This document shows positions 47,901 through 59,926 of a stretch of DNA of 64,000 nucleotides, piece after piece; the first letter of the stretch is position 1, and each line of letters opens with the position of its first letter. A program made the position numbers and the translations under genes. The notes beneath the pieces are model-generated. The model saw only the letters and a list, made by a program, of their open reading frames with translations, was not told the origin of the DNA and did no database searches. The stretch is from Rhynchosporium graminicola (lineage: Eukaryota; Ascomycota; Leotiomycetes; Helotiales; Ploettnerulaceae). Where the stretch lies: positions 1 through 64,000 of the forward strand of contig FJUW01000048.1 in NCBI GenBank assembly GCA_900074885.1, given 5' to 3'.

Positions 47901-49700
47901 TCTAGTAGCTTTTCAGCTATAAGTCGTTTAGTATCAGGATCCTTAGGAGAATCGCTATTTAGATAGTCTTATAAGAAATAATCTATCTTATAGATACTAA
48001 TAAAAAATAATTTAGAGCTTTTATATTTTATATTAAAATAAAAAGCTAAAATACTAATTTAGTAAATTAGAACTAGTTTCTAGATCCTCGGAAGTTAAAA
48101 GAAGTACTTATAGTAAAGTTTCGGTATAAGTACCTTTCTCGATAAATTCGNTAATACTAATTTAATATATTCCTTATATTCTTAGAGCGTTTCCGAGTAT
48201 ATAAGAATATTATCTAAGTAAGCTATATAGAAATTATCTAAGTAATCTAGTAATATATTATTTATATATCGCTAGTATATACTAAGTCTATTATAGAGCT
48301 TAAAAGATAATACTTTATATTTATAGGATCCGAAGCGAGTTCGGAAAGTAATATACTCCTCGGATTCGGGGTTTATATAGATATAATTAAATATTACTCG
48401 GATATTAGTTTAGTAAAGATTACTACTTTAGATATATAAGTTAAGAGCTTATCGATCCTAAGTATTAGATAGGAATCCTTTTAAGTAATTATATTAAGCT
48501 TATGATAATTAATATAGAAGCGTAATCCTCTATCGGCTTTCTTAACGAATAGTATAAGGGATATAAAGGGACTTTAGCTAGATTCGATAAATCCTTTATC
48601 TAAGTTCTCTATAAGATACTCCTTAGTTACTTATAATCTATCTATAGAAAACTAATATAAGAGCGAATATATATTAGATAATAGTTCTTCTAGAATAATT
48701 TTATAATCGTATAAGCGATATAGTAGAAGAATATTAGAATCTCGCTTAGAAAAAGCTTCCTTAAGAGTATAGTATTATTCTAGTAGCTTTTCAGCTATAA
48801 GTCGTTTAGTATCAGGATCCTTAGGAGAATCGCTATTTAGATAGTCTTATAAGAAATAATCTATCTTATAGATACTAATAAAAAATAATTTAGAGCTTTT
48901 ATATTTTATATTAAAATAAAAAGCTAAAATACTAATTTAGTAAATTAGAACTAGTTTCTAGATCCTCGGAAGTTAAAAGAAGTACTTATAGTAAAGTTTC
49001 GGTATAAGTACCTTTCTCGATAAATTCGGAGCGGGAAAAGGTTCGGATTCCTTAGCGATAAGTAGAAATAAGTTAAATAATAAGAATAATATATTAATAT
49101 ACTATATTACTACTATTTAGTATAATCGCTATTAGTCTAGCTAGTTTATAGCTAAGTCCTGCGTATTAGTATCGATTTAGTAAGATTAATTAATATTAAG
49201 TTTATAAAGTAATAGAGTTATAATTATCTCCTTATTATATTAAAGAGTAGCTAGATAGCGTTCTAGCTATAGAAGCTTATAGTTGAGCGTATCTAGCTTA
49301 ACTTGAAATTATTATATTTATTTAATACTAATAATTATATCTTATTATCCTAAATCGAGGAGAATAAAAGAGTAGTTATAAATACGCTTACTATTAATAG
49401 AAAAGTATAAATATATAAAATAGGTAATATAAGTTCTAATAGACTATTAGAACTTATATATTAGAATTAAATAAAGTAATAGCTCGATTTTAATACTAAA
49501 AGCTCCTAATATTCGTCCGGTAAGAGTATAATTAATAAATAGATAACTATTCGCTCTAGTATTAATTAAGCTACTTCTAGAGACTCTTAGCTCGTTTATA
49601 TTAACTATAGTTAGGTATATAAATTACTTACTTCCTATTAGGGAGTTAAAGTCTAGATTAAAGAGATTATACTTATATAGACTTAAGAAGGAGTTTTTAC
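45000..49700 (-). pseudogene. Gypsy-1 (W) pol with chromodomain, RIP-degraded
   Basis: Minus strand. The RT box reads YLDNILIYS near 47321-47361 and again at about 48199-48239 because 47274-48150 is repeated as 48152-49028 around the N at 48151. The integrase core is at about 46200-45780 (FGYT followed by the Asp of the DDE triad), and the chromodomain at about 45130-45020. Gln and Trp codons are converted to stops. Function when intact: protease, RT, RNase H, integrase and chromatin targeting. Confidence 0.75.
47274..49028. repeat. 877-bp direct repeat around the N at 48151 (probable assembly duplication)
   Basis: Bases 47274-48150 equal 48152-49028 at offset 878, with no difference noticed. 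It lies within the RT region of copy W. Confidence 0.85.
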
Positions 49701-51080
49701 TTAAGCCTTATTATTTCCCTCTAGTATTAGTCCAGATTCAGAGGGTATATCTTCTATTACTTCCTTAGTTACTTAATCCTCTTTCGGAAATTCGTTAATT
49801 AATTAAACCTTAAGCAAGTTAAGGTAATCTAGCTTAATATAATCGAGCTATCTATAACTATAATACCTAAGGGGTTCTCTAGTTAAGGTAATAAGGCGAT
49901 TTAGCGCGGAAGGAGTACTAGACTATACTAGAGTAGAGGTACGTATATATAGTACGGGAGTAGTTTATCAAGAGGCTAAGCTTAGGGACTAGTAAGGAGT
50001 AGAACTAGTAGAGGTCGTAGTAGTAATAGTAGGCTTATAGTATTATACTAGGGTAATAGCTTTCTCAGGATAAGTATATTCTAAGTTATAGCGATATTTA
50101 GTATTAAAAGAAAGTAAGGATCTAACTATAGAAGCGTAATCCTTATTCTATATTAGTTTAATAATAAGAGTTAAAGCGCGTAAGGATAATATAATCTTAT
50201 CTTATATATAGAAGAACTACTCTTTCTTTTTAACTTTACTTTAGATAATAGCGCTTTAAAATCGACTACGAAACTCAGCGAAAATCTCGCGTATATAGCT
50301 AAGTTATTATATTTCTAAGTAATAGAAAGCGTTATAGTAGTTATCTTCTTCTAAACTAGTAAGGAAGTTCTCTTCTAATAAGGAGATTATTTTATTACTA
50401 GTCTTAAACTCGTTAATAAAGTACTAAAGCGTAAGATACTCCTTAGCTAATCTAGTAACTAGTCCCTATACGAGAACACGCTAGAAGAAGTCCGTAGGAT
50501 AGTAGTTAGCGTTTATAGCTAGCTAGTCTCGTATTAATACTCTCTATTAGAGGAAAGTAAGATCCGACTTATTATCTAAAGATAAGATCTTCTTAGTAAG
50601 ATAAGACTTCTTAGGGCGTGACTCTACTAATTCGGCGCTAAGAGAGGAAGATAGTTTATTAGGAATAATATCCTCTCTCTTAGTACTATATATTAGAATA
50701 GAGTTTATTAGCTTATCAAACTCTAGAATACGTAGAGATTATAGTATTAGTTCTAGTAGGAGAGTCGAAGATAAGCGAGGAACTCTTATAAGGAACTTAT
50801 CTTATATAGAGATTAGTTTATCTATAGTATCTTCTAAAGAGTTATTCTTCTTCTCTTAGTCTACTAATTATTATAAGAGGGAATAGATCAGGTTCGAGTT
50901 ACTTATAGTAATAAGAGTACTTAGCGATTATACTCTTAGTAAATTTCGCTTTTATTTTCCTTTCCTTCTTAGTTAGTACTTCCTTAATAAGATATTAACG
51001 TTCTCTAAGGTAAGAGATATTTAGAGTAAGAAAGAGTATAACAGATTAAGTTCAGAAGTAAAGCAGGGAGAATCGCGTTA
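49700..51080 (-). pseudogene. Gypsy-1 (W) gag, RIP-degraded
   Basis: The minus-strand frame lies between the leader and pol and is homologous to 41640-42596 plus 51707-52200 of copy Z. No intact zinc knuckle could be read. The leader (51080-51438) shares the sequence around 51305-51345 with the non-autonomous element at 14275-15947. Confidence 0.65.
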
Positions 51081-51424
51081 AGTCCCTCTAGAACTAGAGA
51101 AGTCTCTAGTTTATTAGTTAAGAGCTATAATAGTAGCTTAAAAAGGGATATATTAGGGCTATTTTAGTAGTAATATATAGAGGTTAAAGTTCCGGAGTAT
51201 TTATTATACTTTCTTTAAAATCTATCTATAATTCCTTTATACTAAGGGAGTTATTAAAGGAGCGTTAGCGAAAACTTCCTCTATTATACTATTTGCGATA
51301 AGCTGAATTAAACCCTAATTTATAGTTATCCGAGAGATCTCTAGTATCTCGGCTATATACGAGTAGTTATCGAATAAATAACTTAATAGTAAGATATTAT
51401 AATAAGCCATCTCCGGCTATCTTA

Positions 51425-51438
51425 ATCTTTTTATTTAA
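51425..51438 (-). other. Gypsy-1 primer-binding site, complementary to its own LTR
   Basis: On the minus strand, directly after the 5' LTR, come TT and then AAATAAAAAGAT. The exact complement ATCTTTTTATTT lies inside the LTR (complement of 51527-51538), in the pyrimidine tract downstream of the TATA-like run. Twelve of twelve bases pair, despite heavy RIP around them. Confidence 0.6.
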
Positions 51439-51706
51439 TATAATAATATAAGACTTAAAGTAATATATAAGTAAGAATAAATAAGTAAAGAGGCTAAGAG
51501 CGATCTTATATAGTCTATTATAAAAGAAATAAAAAGATAAGGAAAGAAGAAGAAGAGAGATAAGGTATAAAGCACCTTATATATATATACCGGTACTAGT
51601 CCGATACTATACCGGGTCGGATACTAGTTCTGCCGGGATACCTATGAACTTAGGCCCTATTATCTATCCTTCTTCTCATATGATATTCAGGTGAGCTATC
51701 GTTATA
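51439..51706 (-). repeat. 5' LTR of Gypsy-1 copy W
   Basis: Ends in ...AGCTATCGTTATA at 51706 on the plus strand. It differs from the 3' LTR mainly by transitions. It contains the 12-mer that pairs with the primer-binding site. Confidence 0.9.
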
Positions 51707-54700
51707 ATAATTAGATCTTTACTTTCTTTTAATACTAAGCGTTATTATAACTTAGAACGTATCTATCCCGAGAAAGCTACTACCTAGGTATAATACTATA
51801 AGCTTACTATTACTACTACAACTACTACTAGTTCTACTCCTTACTAGTCCTTAAGCTTAGCCCCTCGATAAACTACTCTTATACTATACGTATATACCTC
51901 TAATTTAGTATAGGCTAGTACTCTTTCCGCGTTAAAACGCCCTACTACCTCGACCGGAGAACCCCTTAGGTATTATAGCTATAGATAGCTCGGTTATATT
52001 AAGCTAGACTACTCTAACTTACTTAAGGTTTAATTAATCGACGAATTTTCGAAAGATAAAAGAGTAACTAAGGAAGTAGTAAAGGATATACCTTCCGAAT
52101 CTGAACTAATACTAGAGGGAAATAATAAGGCTTAAGTAAAAACTCCTTCCTAGGTCTACGTAGGTATAATCTCTCTAATCTTAAACTTAACTCCTTAATA
52201 GGAGATAAGTAATTTATATACTTAACTATAGTTAGTATAAATAGACTAAGAGTCTCTATAAATAGCTTAATTAATACTAGAGCGAACGATTATCTATTTA
52301 TTAATTATACTCTTATTAGATAACTATTAGGGGCCCTTAGTATTAAAATCGAGCTACTACTTTATTCTATTCTAATATATAAGTTCTAATAATCCGTTAG
52401 AACTTATAATATCTATTTTATATATTTATACTTTTCTATTAATAGTAAGCGTATTTATAACTACCTTTTTATTCTCCTTGATTTAGGATAATAAGATATA
52501 ATTATTAGTATTAAATAGATATAACGATTTCAGGTTAAGCTAGATATACTCTATTATAAGCTACTATAGCTGAAATAATATTTAGTTACTCTCTAATATA
52601 ATAAGGAGATAATTATAACTCTATTACCTTATAAACTTAATATTAATCGATCTTACTAAATCGATACTAACGCGCGGGACTTAGCTATAAACTAGCTAGA
52701 CTAATACTAATTATACTAAATAGTAGCGATATAGTATATTAATATATTATTCTTACGATTTAACTTATTTCTACTTATCGCTAAGGAATTCGAACCCTGT
52801 TCCGCTTCGAATTTATTAAGAAGAGTACTTACGCTAAAACCTTACTATAAGTGCCCCTTTTAACTTCCGAGGATCTAGAAACTAGTTCCGATTTACTAAA
52901 TTAGTACTATAGCTTTTTACTTTAATATAAAACGTAAAAGCTCTAAATTATTCTGTATTAGTATCTACGAGATAGACTACCTCTTATAAGATTATCTAAA
53001 TAGCGATTCCTCTAAGGATCCTGATACCGAACAACTTATAGCCGAAAAGCTACTAGAATAGTACTATACTCTTAAGGAGGCCTTTTCTAAGCGGGATTCT
53101 AATATTCTCTTACTATATTATTTATATAATTATAAAATTATTTTAGAAGAACTATTATCTAATATATATTCGCTCTTATATTAGTAATCTATAGACGAAT
53201 TATAAGTAACTAAGGAGTATCTTATAGAGAACTTAGATAAGGGATTTATCGAATTTAGTTAAAGTCCCTTTATATTACTTATATTATTCGTTAAGAAGGC
53301 CGATAGAAGATTACGCTTCTATATCGACTATTATAAGCTTAATACGATTACTTAGAAGGATTTATATTTAATACCTAGGATTAATAAGCTCTTAACTCGA
53401 GTATCTAAAGTAATAATTTTTACTAAACTAGATATCTAAGTAGTATTTAACTATATTTATATAGACTTTAAATCAAAGGAGTATATTACCTTCCGAACTC
53501 GCTTCGGATCCTATAAATATAAAGTATTACTTTTTAAGCTTTATAATAGACTTAGTATATACTAATAATATATAAATAATATACTACTAGACTATCTAGA
53601 TAACTTCTATATAGCTTACTTAGATAATATCCTTATATACTCAGAAACGCTCTAGGAATATAAGGAATATATTAAAGTAGTACTATAACGCTTAATAGAT
53701 ACCGGACTTTAAGTAGATATTAAGAAAAGCGAATTCTATATTACTTAGACTAAATACCTTAGATATATTATTACTACTAATAGAATCGAGCTAGATCCTG
53801 AGAAGGTAGTACTATTAGTAGACTAGAAGTACCCTGAAATAGTAATAGCTATGAAATCCTTCTTAGGATTCTATAGTTTCTACTATTAATTTATTTGGAA
53901 TTTTAGCTTTATTACTAAACCTCTCTTAATACTTACTAAGCTTATAGTACTATAGAATTTCACTAATAATTATAAGAAGTCCTTCGACGATTTATATTAA
54001 TAGCTACTATCAGTATAGAAACTATATTATTTCGATCTTAAATTATAAACTAAACTAGAAACTAATACCTCTAATAGTATAATAGCTAGAGTTATCTCCT
54101 AATTATATGAAGATAACTAGTAATATCTAATTAGATTCTACTCTTATATTCTTAATAGATACGAACTAAACTAGGAGATCTATAATAAGGAATTATATAT
54201 TATTATTAAGTCTTTCCGGAAATAAAGACTTAAACTTATATCTCTATAATACTATACCGGCGTATATATAGACTATTGATCTTTAGAATACTTTATAATT
54301 ACTAAAGTCCTAACTAGTAAGTAAGCTAAATAGATAGTATTCCTTTCTGAATTTAACTTCTAAATTATATATATACTTAGTAAAGATAATACTAAAGCTA
54401 ATATCCTTAGCTATAGGGAATAAGACCTAAGGATATAGGAATAATAGAAATAGGATAATAGATCTCGGGTTTTATTACTTCTAGACTACTTAGACCTTAG
54501 GATTAATACGGAACTAGCTGAATATTATATTAATTAAATTAGTTATATATACCTAATATCGCTAGGGACTAATACGCTACTAGAACTCGTATATAACTCT
54601 TTTGATTTAATTAAGAAACTATACTAATTTAACTAAGAATCGTTCTCTAATAAATAGAGTATATTAGGAAATAGCTATACTATTAATAATAGTTTACTAC

Positions 54701-56100
54701 TTTATAATAGTTATCTATATGTAAAACGCTATACCCTGCTATATACCTGTTTAATTAGCGAAGTCTATGATTAAGTTTCCTTTGCTTATCTAAATACTCG
54801 TAAGACTACTAAAATGATTTCTATTTATTATTACTAGAAAGGACTTATATCAGATATAAAACGATATACTTATAATTACTACTTATACTAGTACTCTTAT
54901 CTAAAATAGACGAAATAATAAGGATTCCTCTACTTATTACTAGTATTTAGCTACCTTATGTAGTAACTAGCTATAGATTTTAAGGACTTCTTACCTGATA
55001 ACTAAGGATTTAATAGGATATTAGTATTTATCGACTACCTAGGGAAGGACTTCGTATCGATACTATACTATTATAATATCGATACCCGCGGGATAGTAAT
55101 ATTATTTATCTAATAGATATATCGTTTCGGATATACTTTTAAGTTAATTATATCTAACTAAGGAGCTTAGTTTATCTTATCCTTCTAGTAAGAGTTTTAT
55201 TATATAATTAGAGTTAAAGTTAAGCTCTCTACTTCCTTCTATTAGTAAACCGATAGATAAATAGAGATTATAAATTAGTATATTAACTAACGCTTTAGAA
55301 CTTTTATTAATTACTACTAGAGTAACTAGGGCGAACTACTACTAATAATAGACTACGCCTAAGTAACCTTACCTTACGATTCTATCAGTATAGCGCTATA
55401 TACCTTTAAATATAGTATATTACTACAGAATAGCTAGAATTAGAAGTAACTTATCGTATTAATACTATAAGAGAAGCTTAATTATACTAATACTAAATCC
55501 CTAGCTAAACGTGCTAAATCTGCTATCGAGGTTATAAAAGCTAATATACTAGCTACTTAGTAGAGGATAAGTGCTATAACTAACCCGAAATAGCGTATTA
55601 TCGACTAGGAAGTTAGAGATAAGGTATTTCTCTCTATAAGGAACCTTAAGAATTACTAGCTAAGTAAGAAGCTATCTAGCTTCTAGGTAGGACTATACTA
55701 AGTCTTAGCTAAGATCGGATACTCCTATAAGCTAGATTTACCTCTTAGATTTTCTATATATAATATATTCGCTCCCGAATTACTCTTTAAGGACCTAGAC
55801 GATCTCTTATTAAGCTAGGAACTACTAAACTTACTCCCGGAGGTTATTACTACTTAAGAAGAGTAAGAGTTATAAGATATACTCGCTATACGGCTTCTAA
55901 GAGGTAATCTGAAGTATTAAGTTAGCTAGCTAGGCTACGACTTAGATCTAACTTAGTATAACGCTTCCGACCTAATAGATACTTTATATAAGCTTAAAGA
56001 CTTCTACGCTACTAACTTAAGTAAACTTAGACCTCTGTGTAAACTAGATTAGTAGATTAAGGCCTAGGAAAACGGAATAGATAACTATAATTACTTAGAG
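51707..56100 (+). pseudogene. Gypsy-1 (Z) gag end and pol with chromodomain, RIP-degraded
   Basis: Plus strand. The Gag remainder runs to about 52200, then a protease region. RT starts near 53235 (DKGFIEF, LILFVKKAD, FYIDYYKLN), with the box YLDNILIYS at about 53605-53631 (second Asp now Asn). RNase H follows at about 54030-54400. Integrase is at about 54700-55420, including DYLGKDF and IYRFGYT. The chromodomain is at 55860-56030, with LGYDLDL and YNASD. This is the most readable Gypsy-1 pol in the window, but it has many RIP stops. Confidence 0.8.
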
Positions 56101-56338
56101 GATAATAAGCTATTATAGTTACTAGTATTAAAAATTTATTACTAAGGATAATCCCCTGATTATACTCTATAATAACGCTATATCTAAAACTCTACTTCCT
56201 CTACTACTTCTACTTCACTAGCTTTCTCTCTTAAGTTCTCCGGAGCTTCTAGTAAATCTGGAATATCTAGAACTAGAACTATTATATCTAACTCCTTACT
56301 TAAATCTATTAATATAGCTTTAGTAGTAGACTGAGTAT

Positions 56339-56894
56339 TATTACGATCGGGCGCATTCCCCGCGCTTATAACGCCTTCTAGCCGATTAAGGATAAGGTCT
56401 CCACCTTATTCTTCTACCTTTTTAGGTGAGTTAGCTGAGTAGTCTAATTAATCACTTTATAGATTACTCCTGACGTCATATAAGAATAAGGTATCACGGT
56501 TATATCGTTCTGAGTGACTACTCGTAATAGTACGAGGACATATAATTGAAAACTCTGAATAGTCTAAGAGCGCACTACCTGTAGCTATCGTAAACTCCTT
56601 TAGATATAGGAGCCGGGTAAACGATAGTTATATAGTAGTTCGAGGCTATTCCTAGAAGTCGTATCCAGTTTGAGTTATAGCTTATTCTAGAAGGTTCTAT
56701 ATGTTACTCTCTTCTGACTTCGGGGACGAAGTTAACTCTTAAGATAGGGTAATATTACGATCGGGCGCATCCCCCCCGCTTATAACGCCTTCTAGCCGAT
56801 TAAGGATAAGGTCTTCACTTTATTCTTCTACCTTTTTAGGTAAGTTAGCTAAGTAGTCTAATTAATCACTCTACAGATTACCCCTGACGTTATA
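56339..56894 (+). mobile_element. TRIM-2, miniature LTR element, 556 bp
   Basis: 142-bp LTRs at 56339-56480 and 56753-56894, with perfect target duplication AGTAT at 56334-56338 and 56895-56899. Unmutated ends would be TGTTACGATC...GACGTCACA. The purine tract AAGATAGGG precedes the second LTR. The interior of 272 bp has no coding frame. It is inserted into the antisense segment of Gypsy-1 copy Z and is unrelated in sequence to TRIM-1. Confidence 0.9.
56482..56492 (+). other. TRIM-2 primer-binding site, complementary to its own LTR
   Basis: AAGAATAAGGT, one base after the LTR end, is the exact complement of ACCTTATTCTT at 56403-56413 in the LTR, about 35 bp downstream of a TATA-like CTTATAAC. 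Confidence 0.6.
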
Positions 56895-58201
56895 AGTATA
56901 ATAGCTAATCCTACGAGGTTTCTTCTTTAGAGAAAGTCTAAGAGTATCTAGATCTGACGCTATCTCTGAACTAGAAGGTAAATTCCTCTTTCCTCTAGTA
57001 TCAGATATCGTAGCTTTAAATATAGCTTTCTTCGTAAACTCCTATATAATAGTATTTAATTCCTTCGTCTGCTTTAATACTATTTTAGCTATTAACTTAG
57101 ATTTCGCTGAATCTACTATTAGAAGATCTAAATCTTATATTATATTAGTATCGTACTAGTATCTGAGGGTTTAAGATCTTAACTTATTACCTTAATAAAC
57201 TCTAACTCCTTAAATACTTTCTCTATAGATCGCCTTAAAGCTTAAGTCTCTGCTAATTATATAGTAGTAATCTCTAATATAATAGTAAGAGTAGTAGATT
57301 TCGCAAGATAATAGATCTGATTAATCGCCTTATAAGTAGCTATAATACTACTCTGATTTAGCTCCGCGTCTTTAGCTTTATCGCTAGGAAGTAAACCGGA
57401 TAAAATAGTATACTTTATATTAATATAGTTAAGTAACTATAACGCGTTAATATATATAACTACGTTTAAGTTCAGATAACTTATATATTTATAATTACTC
57501 TTTAATACTAAATAATACTTATAAAGCTTAGAGTTAGGCTTATTAAACGAATATAGAAGTTCTAGAATAAGAGTATTATTATACTTTATCTTAAGGAAAG
57601 CGCGAATATATCGTAAGTAATATATATAATACGCCGCCGAAAGAGTACCGGTAAAAACTAGTAAGAGCACTATAGGAGTTAGCGTTATAGATCTGTAGAA
57701 CCCTTATATCTTACTTAAAGACTATCCCTAATACTAAGGTAAGGAACTTACTTATAATAAGAGAAGAGTTAATTAGGTCGATTAATATATAAGATTATAG
57801 CAGACTACTATAGTAATTAGTAATAATACCTACTCTAGGAACTGTATTATAGTCTAGGGAGAGTAAACTTATAAGTTTAAGTAGTTATCGCAGTTAAAAA
57901 GAAGAGGCTCTAATATTAATAAACCCCTTCCTTTATATACCCTACGCTTTACTTAAACTCGACTCCTGCTGTAAATAGATAAAGCAAATATAGCTTACCG
58001 CCTAATTTAGAAGCTATAACTAATATAGTATTATTATAGCGATATAACTAGTCAGAACCTGATAAAGAATTTACTACTACTAAAAGGCGGCTAGCGCTTA
58101 TTACGCGAATATTAATGAAAATAGTTATAATAAAGACTAATTTCTAATATAAACTATAACCTTCCGAGCTTGGGGTTAAGCTCTTCTTAGGGGGGGGGTA
58201 A

Positions 58202-58504
58202 TATAATAATAGCTTACCTGAAGGTCACATGAGAAGAAGGACGACAGCTCACCTGAAGGTCATATGAGAAGAAGGATAGATACTAGGGCCTAAGTTCACA
58301 GGTATCCCGGCTGAACTAGTTTCCGACTCGGTATAGTATCGGACTAGTACCGGTATATATATATAAGGTGCCTTATACTCTATCTCTCTTCTTCTTCCTT
58401 CCTTATCTTTTTGTTTCCTTTATAGTAGACTATATAAGACCGCTCTTAGCCTCCCTACTTGTTTATTCTTACTTATATACCGCCTCGAGTCTTGTGTCGT
58501 TACA
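58202..58504 (+). repeat. 3' LTR of Gypsy-1 copy Z (303 bp, with a 35-bp internal duplication)
   Basis: Same ends as the 268-bp LTRs, preceded by a run of nine G. The extra 35 bp is a tandem duplication near the 5' end (AGCTTACCTGAAGGTCAC and AGCTCACCTGAAGGTCAT, at about 58211 and 58246). It retains more CpA than the other Gypsy-1 LTRs. Confidence 0.85.
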
Positions 58505-59596
58505 ATTAAGTCCTTAATTGAAGAATTAAAACACTTCTTTAAACTCAAGGACTTATAGCTAATAAAAGACTATTTAGGTATTGAAATTAACTATAATAGA
58601 GATCAGGGCTATATGAAGCTCTATCAAGCTAGCTATATAGAGAAGGTACTAGCGCGGTTTGACTTATCAGACTATAAACCGAAGAATACGCTTATAGATT
58701 CAAAAGTTAAATTAGAACCTAATCCTAATAAGGCTAATAAGGAAGATATATTATAGTTTCAGCAAGTAATAAGCTACTTACTATTCCTTACGCTAGCTAC
58801 TAGGCCTGATATAAGCTACGCTATGATCAAATTAGCTAGGTTCTCTAGTAACCCTAGCGATACGCATATCTTAGCTGCAAAGAACGTACTTAGATACCTT
58901 AAAGGTTCTATTAAACTAGGCTTAGTTTATATCAATAGCTCTAGTAAATACGTTAGTGGATATTGCGATTCTGATTATGCCAGAGATATTAGTATAACTA
59001 AGTCCACTAGCGGCTATTCCTTCTATAAAAGAAGCTACCTATTCTCTTAGAAGTCGAAGTTATAATCAATTATAGCTTAGTCTACTATAGAAGCTGAATA
59101 TATAGCTATTAATTCGGCAGTTAAAGAAGCGGTCTATATAAGACAACTTCTTACCGAATTAGGCTATTACTTCTAAGAGAGGTTCCCGGTGTTTACTAAT
59201 AATAACAGCGCTTTATTACTCTCTAAAAACCCTTAATTCCATAAGAGAACTAAGCATATAGCTATAAAGTACCACTTTATAAGGGACCTAATTAATCAAG
59301 GTACTATAGATTTAATCTATATTAGTACTTTGAAGTAAAAGGCAGATAGGTTTACTAAAGCCCTAGATAGGCCTAAATTCAAGGAGTTTATAAAACACCT
59401 TGAATAAGCTTATTAGAGCTAGTAATTCAGATTATTATAAGAGAATTAGGTTTATTTAACCTAGGAGGGTAGCTACGAGGTAGTATTTCTATTCCTTATT
59501 ATATTTCTTTTATAATAACCTAAGAATAGTCGATTAGTGATTTACCTTATATAGTTCTGTTTTAAAACTGACTATAAGGCTCTGATTAAGAGAGCG
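58505..59596 (+). pseudogene. Copia-B reverse transcriptase end and RNase H
   Basis: Plus strand. It enters just after the RT catalytic box. Readable blocks are IKDYLGIEIN, the YLLFLTLATRPDISYA region and RYLKGS. RNase H follows with GYCDSDYA, TIEAEYIAI and KHIAIKYHFIRD. 58823-59050 is open for 75 codons, so RIP is milder here than in the Gypsy copies. A purine-rich tract (59586-59595) leads into the 3' LTR. The missing 5' portion was lost between 41553 and 41567. Confidence 0.8.
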
Positions 59597-59774
59597 TATT
59601 AGATTTATAACTAGTACCTTAGTCAGTTTACTAGTACCTTAGTCAGTTTTGCCTGCATCGGCATACACACCCTATACCTTATCAGTATATAGTCTTAGTA
59701 CCTGGTTCAGTACCTTACGTATATACCTTATTATACCTGGCACCTATACCCTATACCTTATCCATAGCCTGTAC
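59597..59774 (+). repeat. Copia-B 3' LTR, truncated
   Basis: Begins TATTAGATTTATAAC (from TGTTGGATTTGTAAC) and matches 41067 onward for 178 bp. It is then broken by an LTR in reverse orientation. Confidence 0.85.
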
Positions 59775-59926
59775 TGTGAAAATTGAAGGTGGAAATCGGC
59801 CAAAGGTCAAAATAACAGAATAATAGGTGATCAATTTGACTTGCTTTACTTACTTAAAGAGAGCTAACTACAGGAGAGATTCTAGCTACTTATATAGCTA
59901 TGTGAGCTCTCTAGAATATTCTATAC
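59775..59926 (-). repeat. Copia-B LTR fragment, reverse orientation
   Basis: Begins with the canonical TGTGAAAATTG and runs 152 bp before the next reverse LTR begins. Its remainder is not found beyond 60409. Confidence 0.85.

Larger units (their letters stand above)
42597..51706 (-). mobile_element. Gypsy-1 copy W, complete element on the minus strand
   Basis: 268-bp LTRs at 42597-42864 and 51439-51706. Flanking ATAGT (42592-42596) and ATAAT (51707-51711) form a 5-bp target duplication with one difference. The apparent 9.1 kb includes two probable assembly repeats (at N 44178 and N 48151), so the true length is close to 7.8 kb. From right to left: 5' LTR, primer-binding site, gag, pol with chromodomain, a roughly 1.9 kb segment with an antisense frame, purine tract, 3' LTR. 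It is inserted in copy Z in the opposite direction. Confidence 0.85.
56180..58130 (-). pseudogene. Antisense ORF of Gypsy-1 (copy Z), unknown product
   Basis: Between pol and the 3' LTR a frame on the strand opposite to pol is readable for most of about 1.4 kb of element sequence (TRIM-2 interrupts it). 57437-57670 is still open for 77 codons and begins MLLLVFTG. The corresponding frame in copies X and W gives closely similar peptides, with blocks such as FLKIKYNNTLILELL shared. Remaining stops are TAA and TAG of RIP type. I recognise no domain. Alternatively it is a non-coding 3' region whose composition favours open frames. Confidence 0.4.
41567..58504 (+). mobile_element. Gypsy-1 copy Z (plus), host of copy W and TRIM-2
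   Basis: Without its insertions this copy consists of 41567-42596 (5' leader and Gag start) and 51707-58504 (rest of Gag, pol, antisense segment, 3' LTR). Its own 5' LTR is missing. The junction to the Copia-B leader near 41560 therefore looks like a deletion that removed the Z 5' LTR plus most of Copia-B. The 3' LTR joins Copia-B RT sequence directly at 58505. Confidence 0.75.
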
